A stretch of 64,000 nt of DNA from an uncultured Tropicimonas sp. (GCA_947497945.1 CANMIP010000003.1:223707-287706), one strand, 5' to 3'. Counted from the first letter of the stretch, positions 16,717-28,739 are shown. Notes: a model not told the origin generated them from the sequence alone. Program-made: numbers and translations.

Positions 16717-19391
16717 TGATGGATGGCGCCACAAGCCCCGCAAAGCTGCTTCAGGTCGAGGGTCGCCTCACCGCCTGCACGACCTGCCCCTATTGCGGCG
16801 TCGGCTGTGGCGTCAATGCGGTCCCGGACGGTCTGGGCGGGCTCACAATTTCCGCCGACAGGACTCACCCCGCAAATCAGGGCCGGCTCTGCTCCAAGGG
16901 CACGGCCCTTGGCGAGACCACCTCGCTAGACGACCGCCTGCTCGCGCCGCAAGTGCACGGGCGTGAGGCGGGCTGGTCCGACGCTCTGGACCTCGTGGCG
17001 ACGAAATTCCGCAAGGCGATCGAACAGCACGGACCGGATTCCGTCGCCTTCTACGTCTCCGGCCAGCTCCTGACCGAGGATTACTACGTCGCCAACAAGC
17101 TGATGAAAGGTTTCATCGGCTCGGCCAATATCGACACCAATTCGCGCCTCTGCATGGCGTCCTCCGTGGCCGGCCACCGTCGCGCCTTCGGCACAGACAC
17201 CGTGCCCGGCCTCTACGAGGATTTCGACCAGGCCGAACTCGTCGTCCTCACCGGTTCCAACCTCGCCTGGTGCCACCCGGTCCTCTTCCAACGCCTCGTG
17301 GCCGCCAAGAAGGCCAACCCGAAGCTCAAGGTGGTCAATATCGACCCCCGCCGCACCGCGACCTCCGAACTCGCTGATCTCCACCTCGCCATCGCCCCGG
17401 GCGGTGACGTGGCGCTGTTCAACGCGCTTCTGGCCTATCTCGCGGACACGAACCGGCTCGACACGGGATATGTCAGCGCCAATGTGAACGGCTTCGAGGA
17501 GGCGCTGGCCGCCGCCCGCGCCGACGATCCCGCCGCCTCCGGCCTGACGGACGAAGAGATCGCCGGTTTCCTCGCCCTCTGGGCCGGCACCGAAAAGACC
17601 GTCACGATCTATTCGCAAGGCGTCAACCAGTCCTCCGCCGGCACGGACAAGGTGAACGCGATCCTCAATTGCCACCTGGCGACCGGCCGCATCGGCAAGC
17701 CCGGCATGGGTCCCTTCTCGGTCACCGGCCAGCCCAACGCCATGGGCGGGCGCGAGGTCGGGGGGCTGGCCAATATGCTTGCCTGCCATCTCGATATCGA
17801 GAATGCCGAGCACCGCGCCGCAGTGAAGGAATTCTGGGACGCGCCGCAAATGCCGGACGGTCCCGGCCTCAAGGCGGTGGACATGTTCCGCGCCGTCGAG
17901 GCGGGCGAGATCAAGGCGCTCTGGATCATGTGCACCAACCCGGCTGTCTCCATGCCGGACGCCGATCGGGTCGCCGCCGCCATCGAGAATTGCGACTTCA
18001 CCGTCGTCTCCGACCTGACCGCCGAGACCGACACCGCGCGCCTCGCCGATGTGCTCCTGCCCGCCACCGGCTGGGCCGAGAAGGACGGCACGGTGACCAA
18101 TTCCGAACGTTGCATTTCGCGCCAGCGCGCCATCCTGCCGCCGCCCGGATCGGCGCGTCACGACTGGCAGATCATCTGCGATGTCGCCGAGCGCATGGGC
18201 CACGGCGCCGCGTTCGACTTCGCCTCCCCGGCCGAGATCTTCCGCGAATATGCCGCGCTTTCCGGTGTCGCCGGCAAGCTCGGCCGCGACTTTGACATCT
18301 CGGACCTGAGCGACCTCAACGACCATGATTTCGACGAGCTGGAGCCTTTCCACTGGCCCCGTGCCGGGGACCGCCAGGGCGGCCGTTTCTTCGCCCAAGG
18401 CGGGTTCTACCATGCCGATGGCAAGGCGAAGATGTTCGCCGTCTCGCACCGCGCCCCGGCTTCCGTGCCGAGCGAAACCTACCCGTTCCGCCTCAATACC
18501 GGCCGCGTCCGCGACCACTGGCACACCATGACCCGCACGGCGAAATCCGCGCGCCTGAGCCAGCATATCGCCGAGCCCTTCCTCGAGATCCACCCGCAGG
18601 ACGCAACGGCGCTCGGCCTTGCGCCCGCCTCCGTTGCCGAGGTGACGAGCCCGCATGGCCGCGCCCTGCTGCGCGTGCTGACCAGCCCCCGCATCCGCCC
18701 CGGACAGGTCTTCGCACCGATGCACTGGACCGGGCAGACCGCCCCTTGCGGCCGCATCGATGCGCTTGTCGCGCCAAATACCGATCCTTTCTCCGGCCAG
18801 CCCGAGAGCAAGGCCAGCGTGGTTGCCATCCGCCCGATGGACGCGGCCTGGTACGGCTTCGCCGTCTCCACCCGGGATTTCACCCCCGAGACCGATTACT
18901 GGGCCCGCGCCCGGACCCGCGATGGCTGGCGCGCGGAACTGGCCTGCGCCCGCCTGCCCGACGATTGGGAAGACGAGGCCCGCGCGCTTTTCGACCTCGG
19001 TGCCGGGGCCCAGGCGCTCACCATGATCGATCCCGGGCGCGGCGCCGCCCGCCTCGCCTTCCTCGAAGAAGGCCGGCTTGTCGCTGCGCTCTTCGCCGGG
19101 CCCGCCCCGGTTGGCGTTGCGCGCAACTTCCTGGCCGGGCAGGTCGGCGCCGAGACCGATGGCGCGATTCTCTCCGGCCTGCCCGGCGCGGAGCGTCCCG
19201 ATCCGGGGGCCACTGTCTGCGCCTGTTTCGATGTCGGCCAGAACACGATCCTGGAGGCGATCCGCGCCCGGAAGCTCGCCTCTGTCGAACAGATCGGCGC
19301 CGCCCTGCAGGCTGGCTCCAATTGCGGCTCCTGCAAGCCTGAGCTTCAGGCCCTGCTTGACGCCGCCACGACCCCGGTCGCCGCCGAATGA
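16713..19391 (+). CDS. nasA: Assimilatory nitrate reductase catalytic subunit NasA
   Basis: A 892-residue molybdopterin enzyme reducing nitrate to nitrite in the cytoplasm. The N-terminal [4Fe-4S] motif is CTTCPYCGVGC with the fourth Cys in RLCSKG; the molybdopterin fold runs to about residue 700 (LCMASSVAGHRRAFG, GQPNAMGGREVGGLANML, TDTARLADVLLPATGWAEKDG). The C-terminal 60 residues add a BFD-like [2Fe-2S] domain (CACFDVGQ and GSNCGSCKPE), as in assimilatory enzymes that take electrons directly. Start GTG 16713 overlaps the nirD stop; ATG codons at 16716 and 16719 are in frame and equally possible. Confidence 0.95.
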   Translation: MMMDGATSPAKLLQVEGRLTACTTCPYCGVGCGVNAVPDGLGGLTISADRTHPANQGRLCSKGTALGETTSLDDRLLAPQVHGREAGWSDALDLVATKFRKAIEQHGPDSVAFYVSGQLLTEDYYVANKLMKGFIGSANIDTNSRLCMASSVAGHRRAFGTDTVPGLYEDFDQAELVVLTGSNLAWCHPVLFQRLVAAKKANPKLKVVNIDPRRTATSELADLHLAIAPGGDVALFNALLAYLADTNRLDTGYVSANVNGFEEALAAARADDPAASGLTDEEIAGFLALWAGTEKTVTIYSQGVNQSSAGTDKVNAILNCHLATGRIGKPGMGPFSVTGQPNAMGGREVGGLANMLACHLDIENAEHRAAVKEFWDAPQMPDGPGLKAVDMFRAVEAGEIKALWIMCTNPAVSMPDADRVAAAIENCDFTVVSDLTAETDTARLADVLLPATGWAEKDGTVTNSERCISRQRAILPPPGSARHDWQIICDVAERMGHGAAFDFASPAEIFREYAALSGVAGKLGRDFDISDLSDLNDHDFDELEPFHWPRAGDRQGGRFFAQGGFYHADGKAKMFAVSHRAPASVPSETYPFRLNTGRVRDHWHTMTRTAKSARLSQHIAEPFLEIHPQDATALGLAPASVAEVTSPHGRALLRVLTSPRIRPGQVFAPMHWTGQTAPCGRIDALVAPNTDPFSGQPESKASVVAIRPMDAAWYGFAVSTRDFTPETDYWARARTRDGWRAELACARLPDDWEDEARALFDLGAGAQALTMIDPGRGAARLAFLEEGRLVAALFAGPAPVGVARNFLAGQVGAETDGAILSGLPGAERPDPGATVCACFDVGQNTILEAIRARKLASVEQIGAALQAGSNCGSCKPELQALLDAATTPVAAE

Positions 19392-19605
19392 CCCGACTGC
19401 CATCCGTTCTGTTTCCGGCCTGGGCGCGGCGTCTGCTTCGCACGCGCGAGACCGCTGCGGCGCCGGCATCGCAGGCGCGGCCGGGCCTGTCGCCGGGCCT
19501 CTCGTTCGGCCCGTTCCCTATCGAGGTTTCCGTTCCACATGTTGCGGCCGGATCCGGTATGATCGCTGTCACCCGTACAGACAGAGCAGAGCCGGAGACC
19601 GCAAG

Positions 19606-20589
19606 ATGAGCCTCAAGGAATATGTCCGCGCCATGGGACGCGGCCCCAGCCGTGGCCGTTCGCTGACACAGGCGGAAGCGCAGGACGCAATGGCGCAGAT
19701 CCTTGCCGGCACGGCCGCGCCCGAGGCGGTCGGCGCGCTCCTGATGCTCATGCGCTATCGCGGCGAGACCCCGGAGGAACTCGCAGGCTTCACCCTCGCC
19801 CTGCGCGCCTCCCTGCCGGCCTGGCGCGGCCCGGCCCCGGCGCTGGACTGGCCGAGCTTCGCCGCCGGGCGCACGCGCGGCCTGCCCTGGTTCCTGCTCT
19901 CCGCCCGCTTGCTGGCCGAGGCCGGGATGCCGGTCCTGCTGCATGGCTGGAACTCGCACCAGGGCGTGGCCGCCTCTGTCACCGCCGCCCTGCCCCATGC
20001 CGGCATCGCCCGGGCCTGCAGTCTCGATGAAGCCGCAACACGGGTCGCCGAGCGCGGCATCGCCTATATCTCGCTGGCCGATTACGCCCCGCGCGGGCTG
20101 GACCTGCTCAAGCTGCGCGATGTGCTCGGCCTGCGCTCGGCGATGAACACCGTCCTGCGCCTGACCAACCCGGCCGGCGCCCCGGCCGCTGTTCAGGGCG
20201 TCTTCCACCCGCCCTACCTGGCGCTGCAATCTGAGGCCGCGCTGCTGCTCGGGCTTGAGAGCTCCTGCGTCATCAAGGGCGGTGGCGGCGAATTCGAGCG
20301 CAACCCGGGCAAGGCGGTGCCGCTCTCCGGCATCGTGGCCGGCGCGCTGCGCGACGACACCGCCCCGGCCCTGCTCGGCGAGACCCATGCCCGGCTCGCC
20401 GATGGTCCGGAGCTGCCCGCCGCACCGGAGGCGCTCGCCGCGCTCTGGTCGGGCGCGGCCCGGGACAGCTTCGCCGAAGCCATCGTCACCGGCACCGCCG
20501 CCCTCGCCCTCTTGACCGCGGGGCGCGCCGCGACCGCCGCGCAAGCCGATGCCGAAGCCAGCCGCCTCTGGGCCGCACGCAGCACATAA
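19606..20589 (+). CDS. Glycosyl transferase family protein (TrpD/YbiB-like)
   Basis: A 327-residue protein related to anthranilate phosphoribosyltransferase (TrpD) and YbiB: an N-terminal helical domain (LTQAEAQDAMAQILAGTAAPEAVGALLMLMRYRGETPEE) and a catalytic-type domain with FHPPYLALQ and VIKGGGGEFERNPGK. The TrpD GTGGD diphosphate motif is replaced by FAAGRTRGLPWF, so tryptophan synthesis is unlikely. YbiB-type proteins bind nucleic acid; genes of this type accompany nasA and sirohaem genes in some alphaproteobacteria. The true role is unknown. ATG 19606 follows a GGAG element; 214 apparently non-coding bases separate it from nasA. Confidence 0.78.
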   Translation: MSLKEYVRAMGRGPSRGRSLTQAEAQDAMAQILAGTAAPEAVGALLMLMRYRGETPEELAGFTLALRASLPAWRGPAPALDWPSFAAGRTRGLPWFLLSARLLAEAGMPVLLHGWNSHQGVAASVTAALPHAGIARACSLDEAATRVAERGIAYISLADYAPRGLDLLKLRDVLGLRSAMNTVLRLTNPAGAPAAVQGVFHPPYLALQSEAALLLGLESSCVIKGGGGEFERNPGKAVPLSGIVAGALRDDTAPALLGETHARLADGPELPAAPEALAALWSGAARDSFAEAIVTGTAALALLTAGRAATAAQADAEASRLWAARST

Positions 20590-20600
20590 AGGATTGCCCG

Positions 20601-21650
20601 ATGAAGACATTCCCGATGTTCCTCAAGATGCAGGGCCGCCGCGTCGTCATTGCCGGCGGCGGCGAACAGGCTGCACAGAAGGCCCGCCTGATCCTCAAGA
20701 CCGAGGCCGAGATCGTCCTGCTCGCGCCCGAGCTTGACGAGGAGCTGACCGATCTGGTCGCCGCCGGGCGTGCTCGCCAGGAGACCGCCGCCCCCACCGT
20801 CGACAGCTTTGCCGGCGCGGCGCTTGTCTTCATCGCCACCGGCTGCGTCGGGCTCGACAGCGCCCTGCAGACGCTCGCCCGCGAGGCCGGCGCTGTGGTC
20901 AACGTGGTCGACCAGCCCGATCTCTGCGACGCCTACACCCCGTCCATCGTCGACCGCGACCCGGTTGTCGTCGCCATCGGCACGGAGGGCACCGCGCCAG
21001 TGCTCGGGCGCATGCTGAAGACACAGGTCGAAGAGATGCTGGAGCCCCGCCTCGGCGACCTGGCCCGTCTCGCCGGCCGGTTGCGCGACTCGGTCGCCGC
21101 CCATGTGCCCGCCGAGGGTCGGCGCGGCTTCTGGCGCTGGATGTTTGGCGCCGAACCCCGCCAGCTCCACGCCCGCGGCTCCGACCACCGCGCTGCCCGA
21201 CTGCTGAAATCCGCCATCGCTGCCGGTGGCGCGCCCGATGCCCGCGACGGCGGCGCCATCTGCCTGATCGGCGCCGGGCCGGGAGCCGCCGACCTGCTCA
21301 CCCTGCGCGCCGTGCAACGCCTGCAGGAGGCGGATGTCATCTTCACTGCGCCGGGCGTTGACCCCGCCGTTCTGGAACTCGCCCGTCGCGACGCCGAGCG
21401 GGTCACGGAAACTGCGCAGGGCGCGGCACTCCCCTGGCCCGCCGGCTGCTTGGACACCCGTATCGTGGCCGAAGCCCGCCGTGGCCGCAGCGTCGTCCGC
21501 CTGCTGCCAGGGGCCGTCACCAAGGCGGAAACGAACGCGTTCGAGCGCCTTTGCGGCGACGGCATCGAGCTTGAGACGGTGCCCGGAATCGCCTCTGCCG
21601 CCGACGACGAGGCACAGCTCTCCCCATGCCGGGAAAGCGCTGCGTTTTGA
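20601..21650 (+). CDS. cysG: Siroheme synthase-like protein with truncated methyltransferase domain
   Basis: 349 residues. Residues 1-200 form the precorrin-2 dehydrogenase/sirohydrochlorin ferrochelatase module (GRRVVIAGGGEQAAQKARLIL, VVNVVDQPDLCDAYTPSIVDR, GTAPVLGRMLK). From about 215 a SAM-uroporphyrinogen methyltransferase domain begins (CLIGAGPGAADLLTLRAVQRLQEADVI), but the substrate motif VVRLKGGDP is reduced to VVRLLPGAV and the protein stops shortly after the VPGIASA motif, about 100 residues early. It can probably make sirohaem from precorrin-2 for NirB, while uroporphyrinogen methylation must come from another gene. Symbol given for the N-terminal function. Confidence 0.82.
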   Translation: MKTFPMFLKMQGRRVVIAGGGEQAAQKARLILKTEAEIVLLAPELDEELTDLVAAGRARQETAAPTVDSFAGAALVFIATGCVGLDSALQTLAREAGAVVNVVDQPDLCDAYTPSIVDRDPVVVAIGTEGTAPVLGRMLKTQVEEMLEPRLGDLARLAGRLRDSVAAHVPAEGRRGFWRWMFGAEPRQLHARGSDHRAARLLKSAIAAGGAPDARDGGAICLIGAGPGAADLLTLRAVQRLQEADVIFTAPGVDPAVLELARRDAERVTETAQGAALPWPAGCLDTRIVAEARRGRSVVRLLPGAVTKAETNAFERLCGDGIELETVPGIASAADDEAQLSPCRESAAF

Positions 21651-21703
21651 CCTGCGCCTGTTCCGTGCTACCGTTACGTCACGCACGAACAGGGAGACAT
21701 TCC

Positions 21704-21871
21704 ATGCGACCGACTGCCATTGCCGCCGCCCTCCTGCTCACCCTTCTGCCCGCCGCCGCGCTGGCCGAAGGCTGTTCCTGGGAGCATCGCGACCAGAGCG
21801 TGAGCCAGTGCCCCGAGGGCCATATGCAGGATGCCACCACCGGCGCCTGCGTGAAGCAGACGACAAGCTGA
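21704..21871 (+). CDS. Small secreted cysteine-containing protein
   Basis: 55 residues: a signal peptide (MRPTAIAAALLLTLLPAAALA, cleavage after ALA near residue 21) and a 33-residue mature part with three cysteines and the pattern CSWEHRDQSVSQCPEG followed by TTGACV. The spacing resembles short chitin-binding-like peptides seen in Rhodobacterales, but no function is known. GGGAG lies ahead of ATG 21704. It follows the sirohaem gene by 53 bases and may be transcribed with it. Confidence 0.72.
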   Translation: MRPTAIAAALLLTLLPAAALAEGCSWEHRDQSVSQCPEGHMQDATTGACVKQTTS

Positions 21872-21935
21872 TCAGGACAGGTCCCCGGTAACTCAGCCTT
21901 AAGCCTGATGCGCCTAATCTGCCGTCGAGACAGAC

Positions 21936-23057
21936 GTGCAGGAGATGGATTTGGCCAGCGACCTGACCCCGATTCCCGTAGCAATTCCCATGGCCACGCC
22001 GATGGCCTTGGGTTCTGTGGTCCCGTCCTCCCCGGACCGCCCCCCCGCGAAGGCCCGCATTCAGCTGTCACGGCAGCAGAAAGCGGCCGTGATCGTGCAT
22101 CTTCTGGCCTCCGAGGGCGCAGAACTGCCGCTGGCGGACCTGCCTGAAGACATCCAGGCCGAAATCACGAAGATCCTGGGCGGAATGCGAACCATCGACA
22201 GGGACACCCTGCAATCGGTGGTCGAGGAATTCGTCAGCGAGATGGACGGAATCGGCCTGACCTTCCCGGGCGGGATCGAAGGCGCGCTCGGACTTCTCGA
22301 GAACCACATGAGCCCGTCGACCTCTGCGCGTTTGCGGCGCGAGGCCGGTGTGGCTGCGCGGGGCGACCCGTGGGAACGAATCTCCGGCCTTGCCGCCGAG
22401 CGGCTGGTCAAGGTTCTTGAGGAAGAGAGCACGGAGGTCGGCGCGGTCATGCTGTCGAAGCTCTCGGTGTCGCAATCGGCAACGCTTCTGAGCATGTTGC
22501 CGGGCCACCGGGCGCGCGAGCTCTCCTACGCGATCTCGCGAACCGGACATGTCCAGCCGGAGACGGTACAACGAATCGGCCTGTCCCTCGCTGCCCAGCT
22601 CGACGCCGAGCCCGTCAGCGCCTTCGCAGACGGGCCGGTGCAGCGCGTCGGGGCGATTCTCAACTACAGCCGCGCGGCCACGCGCGACGACGTGCTCGAA
22701 GGGCTGGACGAGACGGACGCGGAATTCGCCGCCGAGGTCCGGCGTGCGATCTTTACCTTCGCCAATATCCCCGGCCGGATCACCGAGCGCGACATCCCCC
22801 GCATCGTGCGCGGGATCGATCAGGCCGTTCTCGTCAAGGCGCTTGGCTTTTGCGAGGGCGATGCAGGCATGGAGAAAGCCCGGGATTTCATTCTCGAGAA
22901 CATGTCCAAGCGCATGGCCGAGGCCTTGCGCGAGGAGATGGGCGAGGCCGGCAAGGTCCCCGCTGCCGATGGCGAGGAGGCCATGAACGCCATTGTCGGA
23001 GAGATCCGTCGACTGGTCGAGGAAGGTGAACTCCTGCTCGTGGCGGAGGATGGCTGA
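21936..23057 (+). CDS. fliG: Flagellar motor switch protein FliG
   Basis: About 373 residues. The body matches FliG: LSRQQKAAVIVHLLASEG at the N-domain, the middle domain, and the C-terminal torque region (FTFANIPGRITERDIPRIVRGID, LVKALGFCE, NMSKRMAEALREEMGE). It is part of the C-ring that binds FliF and the stator. It lies alone, outside a flagellar operon, and carries an extra Pro-rich N-terminal 40 residues. The start is uncertain among GTG 21936, ATG 21945 and TTG 21951; the last has the best-placed GGAG. The charged residues expected in the torque helix are only partly recognisable by eye. Confidence 0.88.
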   Translation: MQEMDLASDLTPIPVAIPMATPMALGSVVPSSPDRPPAKARIQLSRQQKAAVIVHLLASEGAELPLADLPEDIQAEITKILGGMRTIDRDTLQSVVEEFVSEMDGIGLTFPGGIEGALGLLENHMSPSTSARLRREAGVAARGDPWERISGLAAERLVKVLEEESTEVGAVMLSKLSVSQSATLLSMLPGHRARELSYAISRTGHVQPETVQRIGLSLAAQLDAEPVSAFADGPVQRVGAILNYSRAATRDDVLEGLDETDAEFAAEVRRAIFTFANIPGRITERDIPRIVRGIDQAVLVKALGFCEGDAGMEKARDFILENMSKRMAEALREEMGEAGKVPAADGEEAMNAIVGEIRRLVEEGELLLVAEDG

Positions 23058-23451
23058 CGCCGAAGCCGGTCGCAACGCGCGCCAAGCACCAGGGACCGCA
23101 CAATTCCGACCTTTTCCGCAGCTCTCCCCCGGGGGGCAGCCGCAGGGACCGGAAGACGCGGCGGCCGTTCGGCGAGGACTCAATTGATCAAGCCATTGGA
23201 GCACCGGAAAAAACCCGTTCTTCGAGACAGTCATCCGGTCATCCGACCACGAGCCTGCAGGGCAGGATCACCGTCAGGCAAAACCAGAACGGCGCCTTTC
23301 GGCGCGACCGATCGCATGTCGGTTCCGTCCCGCGTCATCGCGACCCCGGCCGTCGCGTGCAGCGCTGCGCGTGTCTGGCCTTGCAGCGGACAAAGGCGGG
23401 CTTGAGATCGGGCGCTGGCTTGCCTATGTCTTCTCGTCGCGAGAGGACCAA
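23058..23451. other. Intergenic stretch between fliG and lpxL-like gene
   Basis: 394 bases with only short, low-quality frames on either strand. No RNA gene, repeat or clear terminator was found. The promoter of the acyltransferase gene must lie in the last 100 bases; a GAGAGGA ribosome-binding site ends five bases before ATG 23452. Confidence 0.45.
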
Positions 23452-24414
23452 ATGGCAGCGACTTCCACATCCCCTACAGAGCCGACCGGAACCAGGTCGC
23501 AATGGCTGCAGGACCGTGCCTTTCGGTCCGCGCTCTGGGTGGCGCGACGCCTGCCCTATGAGCGGCGTATCCCGATGTTCGGCGCCCTGGCCCGCGCGGC
23601 AGCCGGTCCGCACACTGCCATTCGCCAACGAATGCTCGACAATCTCGACCATGTCTGGCCTGAAAAGACTCTCCAGGAAAAAAGGGCCATCGCGCGCGCG
23701 GCAGCGGACAATACCGGGCGTGCCACGATCGAACACTACTCGATGCAGGAACTCGCGAGCCGCCTGGCTTCGGTGCAGCCAGAGGGTCCTGGCTGGAACG
23801 TATTGCGGCAATCGCAATCCGCGGGACGGCCTGTCGTTCTGATAACGGGCCATTACGGAAACTATGAAGCGGCCCGAAGCTGTCTGATTTCAAACGGTAT
23901 AAATCTCGGCGGCCTCTATCGGCCGATGAAGAACCAATATGTGAACCGACATTATGTCGAGGCCATCGCATCCCTCGGCGGCGGGCCGCTCTTCGCGCAG
24001 GGCCGCAACGGCATGGGGCTGCTTCTGCGGCATCTCAAATCCGGCGGTGCGGCGATGATCCTCAACGATCTCTATGTCGGCGGCGGGATCGAGATGGATT
24101 TTCTCGGGCGTCCGGCACGCACGGCGCTCTCGACGGCCGAACTCGCTCTTCGCATGAAGGCCGACCTGATCCCCTTCTACGGCATCCGCCAACCAGACGG
24201 GCTGAGCTTCCGGACTGTCCTTGAAGCGCCGATCCCGGCAGCCGATGCGGAAACGATGACCGCTGCGTTCAACCGCTCCATCGAAGCGCGGATTTCCGAG
24301 GATCCCGGCCAATGGTTCTGGCTGCATCGTCGCTGGAAACGCAAGTGGCAGGGCGGCGCCGGCATGGTGCCCGGCCTGCACCCGGCAGAGCTTCCGCGCC
24401 AGAAATCCCGCTGA
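23452..24414 (+). CDS. Lipid A biosynthesis acyltransferase (LpxL/HtrB type)
   Basis: A 320-residue late acyltransferase that adds a secondary acyl chain to lipid A at the inner membrane. Recognisable pieces are the N-terminal PYERRIPMFGALAR, the catalytic region ITGHYGNYEAAR, and RPMKNQYVNRHYVE, ILNDLYVGGGIEMDFLGRPA and FWLHRRWK toward the C-terminus. The usual HX4D catalytic motif reads H-Y-G-N-Y-E, i.e. HX4E. ATG 23452 has a good ribosome-binding site; a longer frame from 23371 is less likely. Confidence 0.88.
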   Translation: MAATSTSPTEPTGTRSQWLQDRAFRSALWVARRLPYERRIPMFGALARAAAGPHTAIRQRMLDNLDHVWPEKTLQEKRAIARAAADNTGRATIEHYSMQELASRLASVQPEGPGWNVLRQSQSAGRPVVLITGHYGNYEAARSCLISNGINLGGLYRPMKNQYVNRHYVEAIASLGGGPLFAQGRNGMGLLLRHLKSGGAAMILNDLYVGGGIEMDFLGRPARTALSTAELALRMKADLIPFYGIRQPDGLSFRTVLEAPIPAADAETMTAAFNRSIEARISEDPGQWFWLHRRWKRKWQGGAGMVPGLHPAELPRQKSR

Positions 24415-24416
24415 GA

Positions 24417-25127
24417 TCAAGGCAGTTGCGCGGCCCCGACAATCGGGCCGAACCCGTCATGCTGGACAATAACCGCCGCCTCTTCCGGTCCGGAAAGCTG
24501 CAGGTCCAGCGCGAGCGGCTCGGCGCCGGTCCAGGCGCCCAGGGTTTCCCAGTCGGTGACGATGTTCGTGTAGCGCAATGTCTTGCCGGCGTTTTCGCCG
24601 CGCGTGATCGCCACTTCCCGCTCCTTGACGAAGCGCACGAGATCGATCCGGTAGCGCCCGGCATCGGCCAGCGCCGGCGCGGTCACCTCCACGGTCTCGC
24701 CGTCCCGGCGCGCCGTGAGCCGGACGGGTTGGCCGGCACTCTGGTGTCGCATCAACGCATCGGCCAGTTCCATCGGCCGCGTTCCGACGATCTGCTCGGT
24801 CCCGGCGACGACCATCTGCGGCGTGTAGATCGTACGGGACCCGGCGACATGGGCGTAGGATTTCTGTCGCTTGGTATGTTCAGGGCGCGCAAACCCGTCA
24901 GCCCAACCAATATAGTCCCAGTAATCGACATGCAGCGCGAGCGGGAGAATATCGGCGCGCTCGGCCAGCCGGTCCAACAGCGCGTCGGCCGGCGGACAGG
25001 AGGAACAGCCTTGCGAGGTGAACAGCTCCACCACGATCGGACCAGTCCCCTCGGCCTGTGCCGACAGCACCTGGCCCAGCAGCGCCCCAGCCGTCACAAT
25101 TCCCGCAATTACGCTCTTAACACTCAT
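24417..25127 (-). CDS. Secreted DUF1223 thioredoxin-like protein
   Basis: A 236-residue exported protein: signal peptide MSVKSVIAGIVTAGALLGQV with cleavage near AQA (about 25), then the DUF1223 signature VELFTSQGCSSCPPADALLDRLA, which contains a CxxC-type thioredoxin-fold motif, and HVDYWDYIGWAD and YTPQMVV. The family is periplasmic and redox-related but its substrate is not known. It converges with the acyltransferase gene with only two bases between their stops. Confidence 0.88.
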   Translation of the reverse strand: MSVKSVIAGIVTAGALLGQVLSAQAEGTGPIVVELFTSQGCSSCPPADALLDRLAERADILPLALHVDYWDYIGWADGFARPEHTKRQKSYAHVAGSRTIYTPQMVVAGTEQIVGTRPMELADALMRHQSAGQPVRLTARRDGETVEVTAPALADAGRYRIDLVRFVKEREVAITRGENAGKTLRYTNIVTDWETLGAWTGAEPLALDLQLSGPEEAAVIVQHDGFGPIVGAAQLP

Positions 25128-25236
25128 CCGCGCCTCTTTTCGCCTCGCTGACGAAACACTTAACCGCCGTAGCTTTCAACAGCCAATCAAGAACCCGTGG
25201 GCGCTCCGTAACAGTAAGCCCGACCCTGGAAACGGA

Positions 25237-25686
25237 TCAGTCCGGCTCGGGATGGTAGATATGCCGATACGGGTCGGGGATGCCGCCGACGCCGTATTTG
25301 TCGTTCCAGTCCTTGGGAATTCCCCCCGAGGCGCGGGCATAGCTGTCGGCGGGAATGGCAGCCATCAGCGGCGCGACCAGCTTGCGGATCTCGGCACGCC
25401 GGCTGACCCCCAGCTTGGACATGACCGAATCGACCCAGGCCGCCACGCGGGTCTCGTCGACGTCGAGGCAGACCGAGATCTCGTGGTTGGAGCGGTTGTC
25501 CAGCAGCATCTGCAGCGCGACATGCTCGGCCGGCGACATCCCGTGCAGCGCCGCGACCAGCCGCGGCGGCAGCCCGGCCGCGATATCGCCAAGCGCGTCG
25601 TAAAGCCCGAGCATCCGGTCGAGCTTCTGTTCGATCCTGTCGAGCTGCGCCTGAAGCGTGGATTCGTCGCCCGCCTGTTCCGCCAT
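25237..25686 (-). CDS. LuxR-type helix-turn-helix protein
   Basis: A 149-residue protein. Residues 5-40 look like a short coiled coil (LQAQLDRIEQKLDRMLGLYD) and residues 50-105 like a LuxR-type DNA-binding domain (MSPAEHVALQMLLDNRSNHEISVCLDV, then VAAWVDSVMSKLGVSRRAEI). The C-terminal tail is Pro/Tyr-rich and ends PDPYRHIYHPEPD. There is no receiver domain. The start at 25686 has an excellent GGGAGGA; the huge frame extending to 27798 merely reads acnA backwards. It is divergent from acnA, so it may regulate it, which is inference only. Confidence 0.8.
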   Translation of the reverse strand: MAEQAGDESTLQAQLDRIEQKLDRMLGLYDALGDIAAGLPPRLVAALHGMSPAEHVALQMLLDNRSNHEISVCLDVDETRVAAWVDSVMSKLGVSRRAEIRKLVAPLMAAIPADSYARASGGIPKDWNDKYGVGGIPDPYRHIYHPEPD

Positions 25687-25989
25687 CCTGTCCTCCCGTC
25701 CTGCATGCGACTCACCCGGGGCCATTGCCGCCTGCCGCAGTCCCCGTCTTTTTGTGACAGCATGGCCGGCGGCGCAATCCCTTCCACCCCACCGGTGGAA
25801 AATCATGTGCCGCAACGAGAAATCGTCACCAACGCCACCCCGGCGAAACATGCAACCGCGAGCGCGCCCCGGTGCCGGCAAAGATCGGCTTGCGCCGGCG
25901 CACGCCCCATTGATCTTCCTGTCCCTGCGGTGCTTTGGTCTTGATATGGCGAAATAGCGAACCCCTGACCCTGAAAGGGAGGCCAAGAC
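25687..25989. promoter_or_regulatory. Divergent promoter region of HTH gene and acnA
   Basis: 303 bases between two divergent genes. I see no gene. An AGGGAGG ribosome-binding site ends shortly before acnA. A possible promoter TTGATA-like element occurs near 25939 but has no strong -10 partner. Confidence 0.4.
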
Positions 25990-28683
<2,694 letters not shown>

Positions 28684-28739
28684 TCCGGGACAGGGTCAGG
28701 TGGGGCCGGTCTTCCATGAACCGCCTCAACGTAGAATAA

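Noticed and set aside
16926..19469. 847-residue open frame on the minus strand across nasA
   Set aside because: Antisense shadow of nasA, whose cluster and cofactor motifs are unambiguous.
19388..19609. 73-residue frame starting in the nasA stop (ATGA)
   Set aside because: The overlap is attractive, but the translation is Ala/Arg/Pro-rich without features, and its end overlaps the start of the TrpD-like gene.
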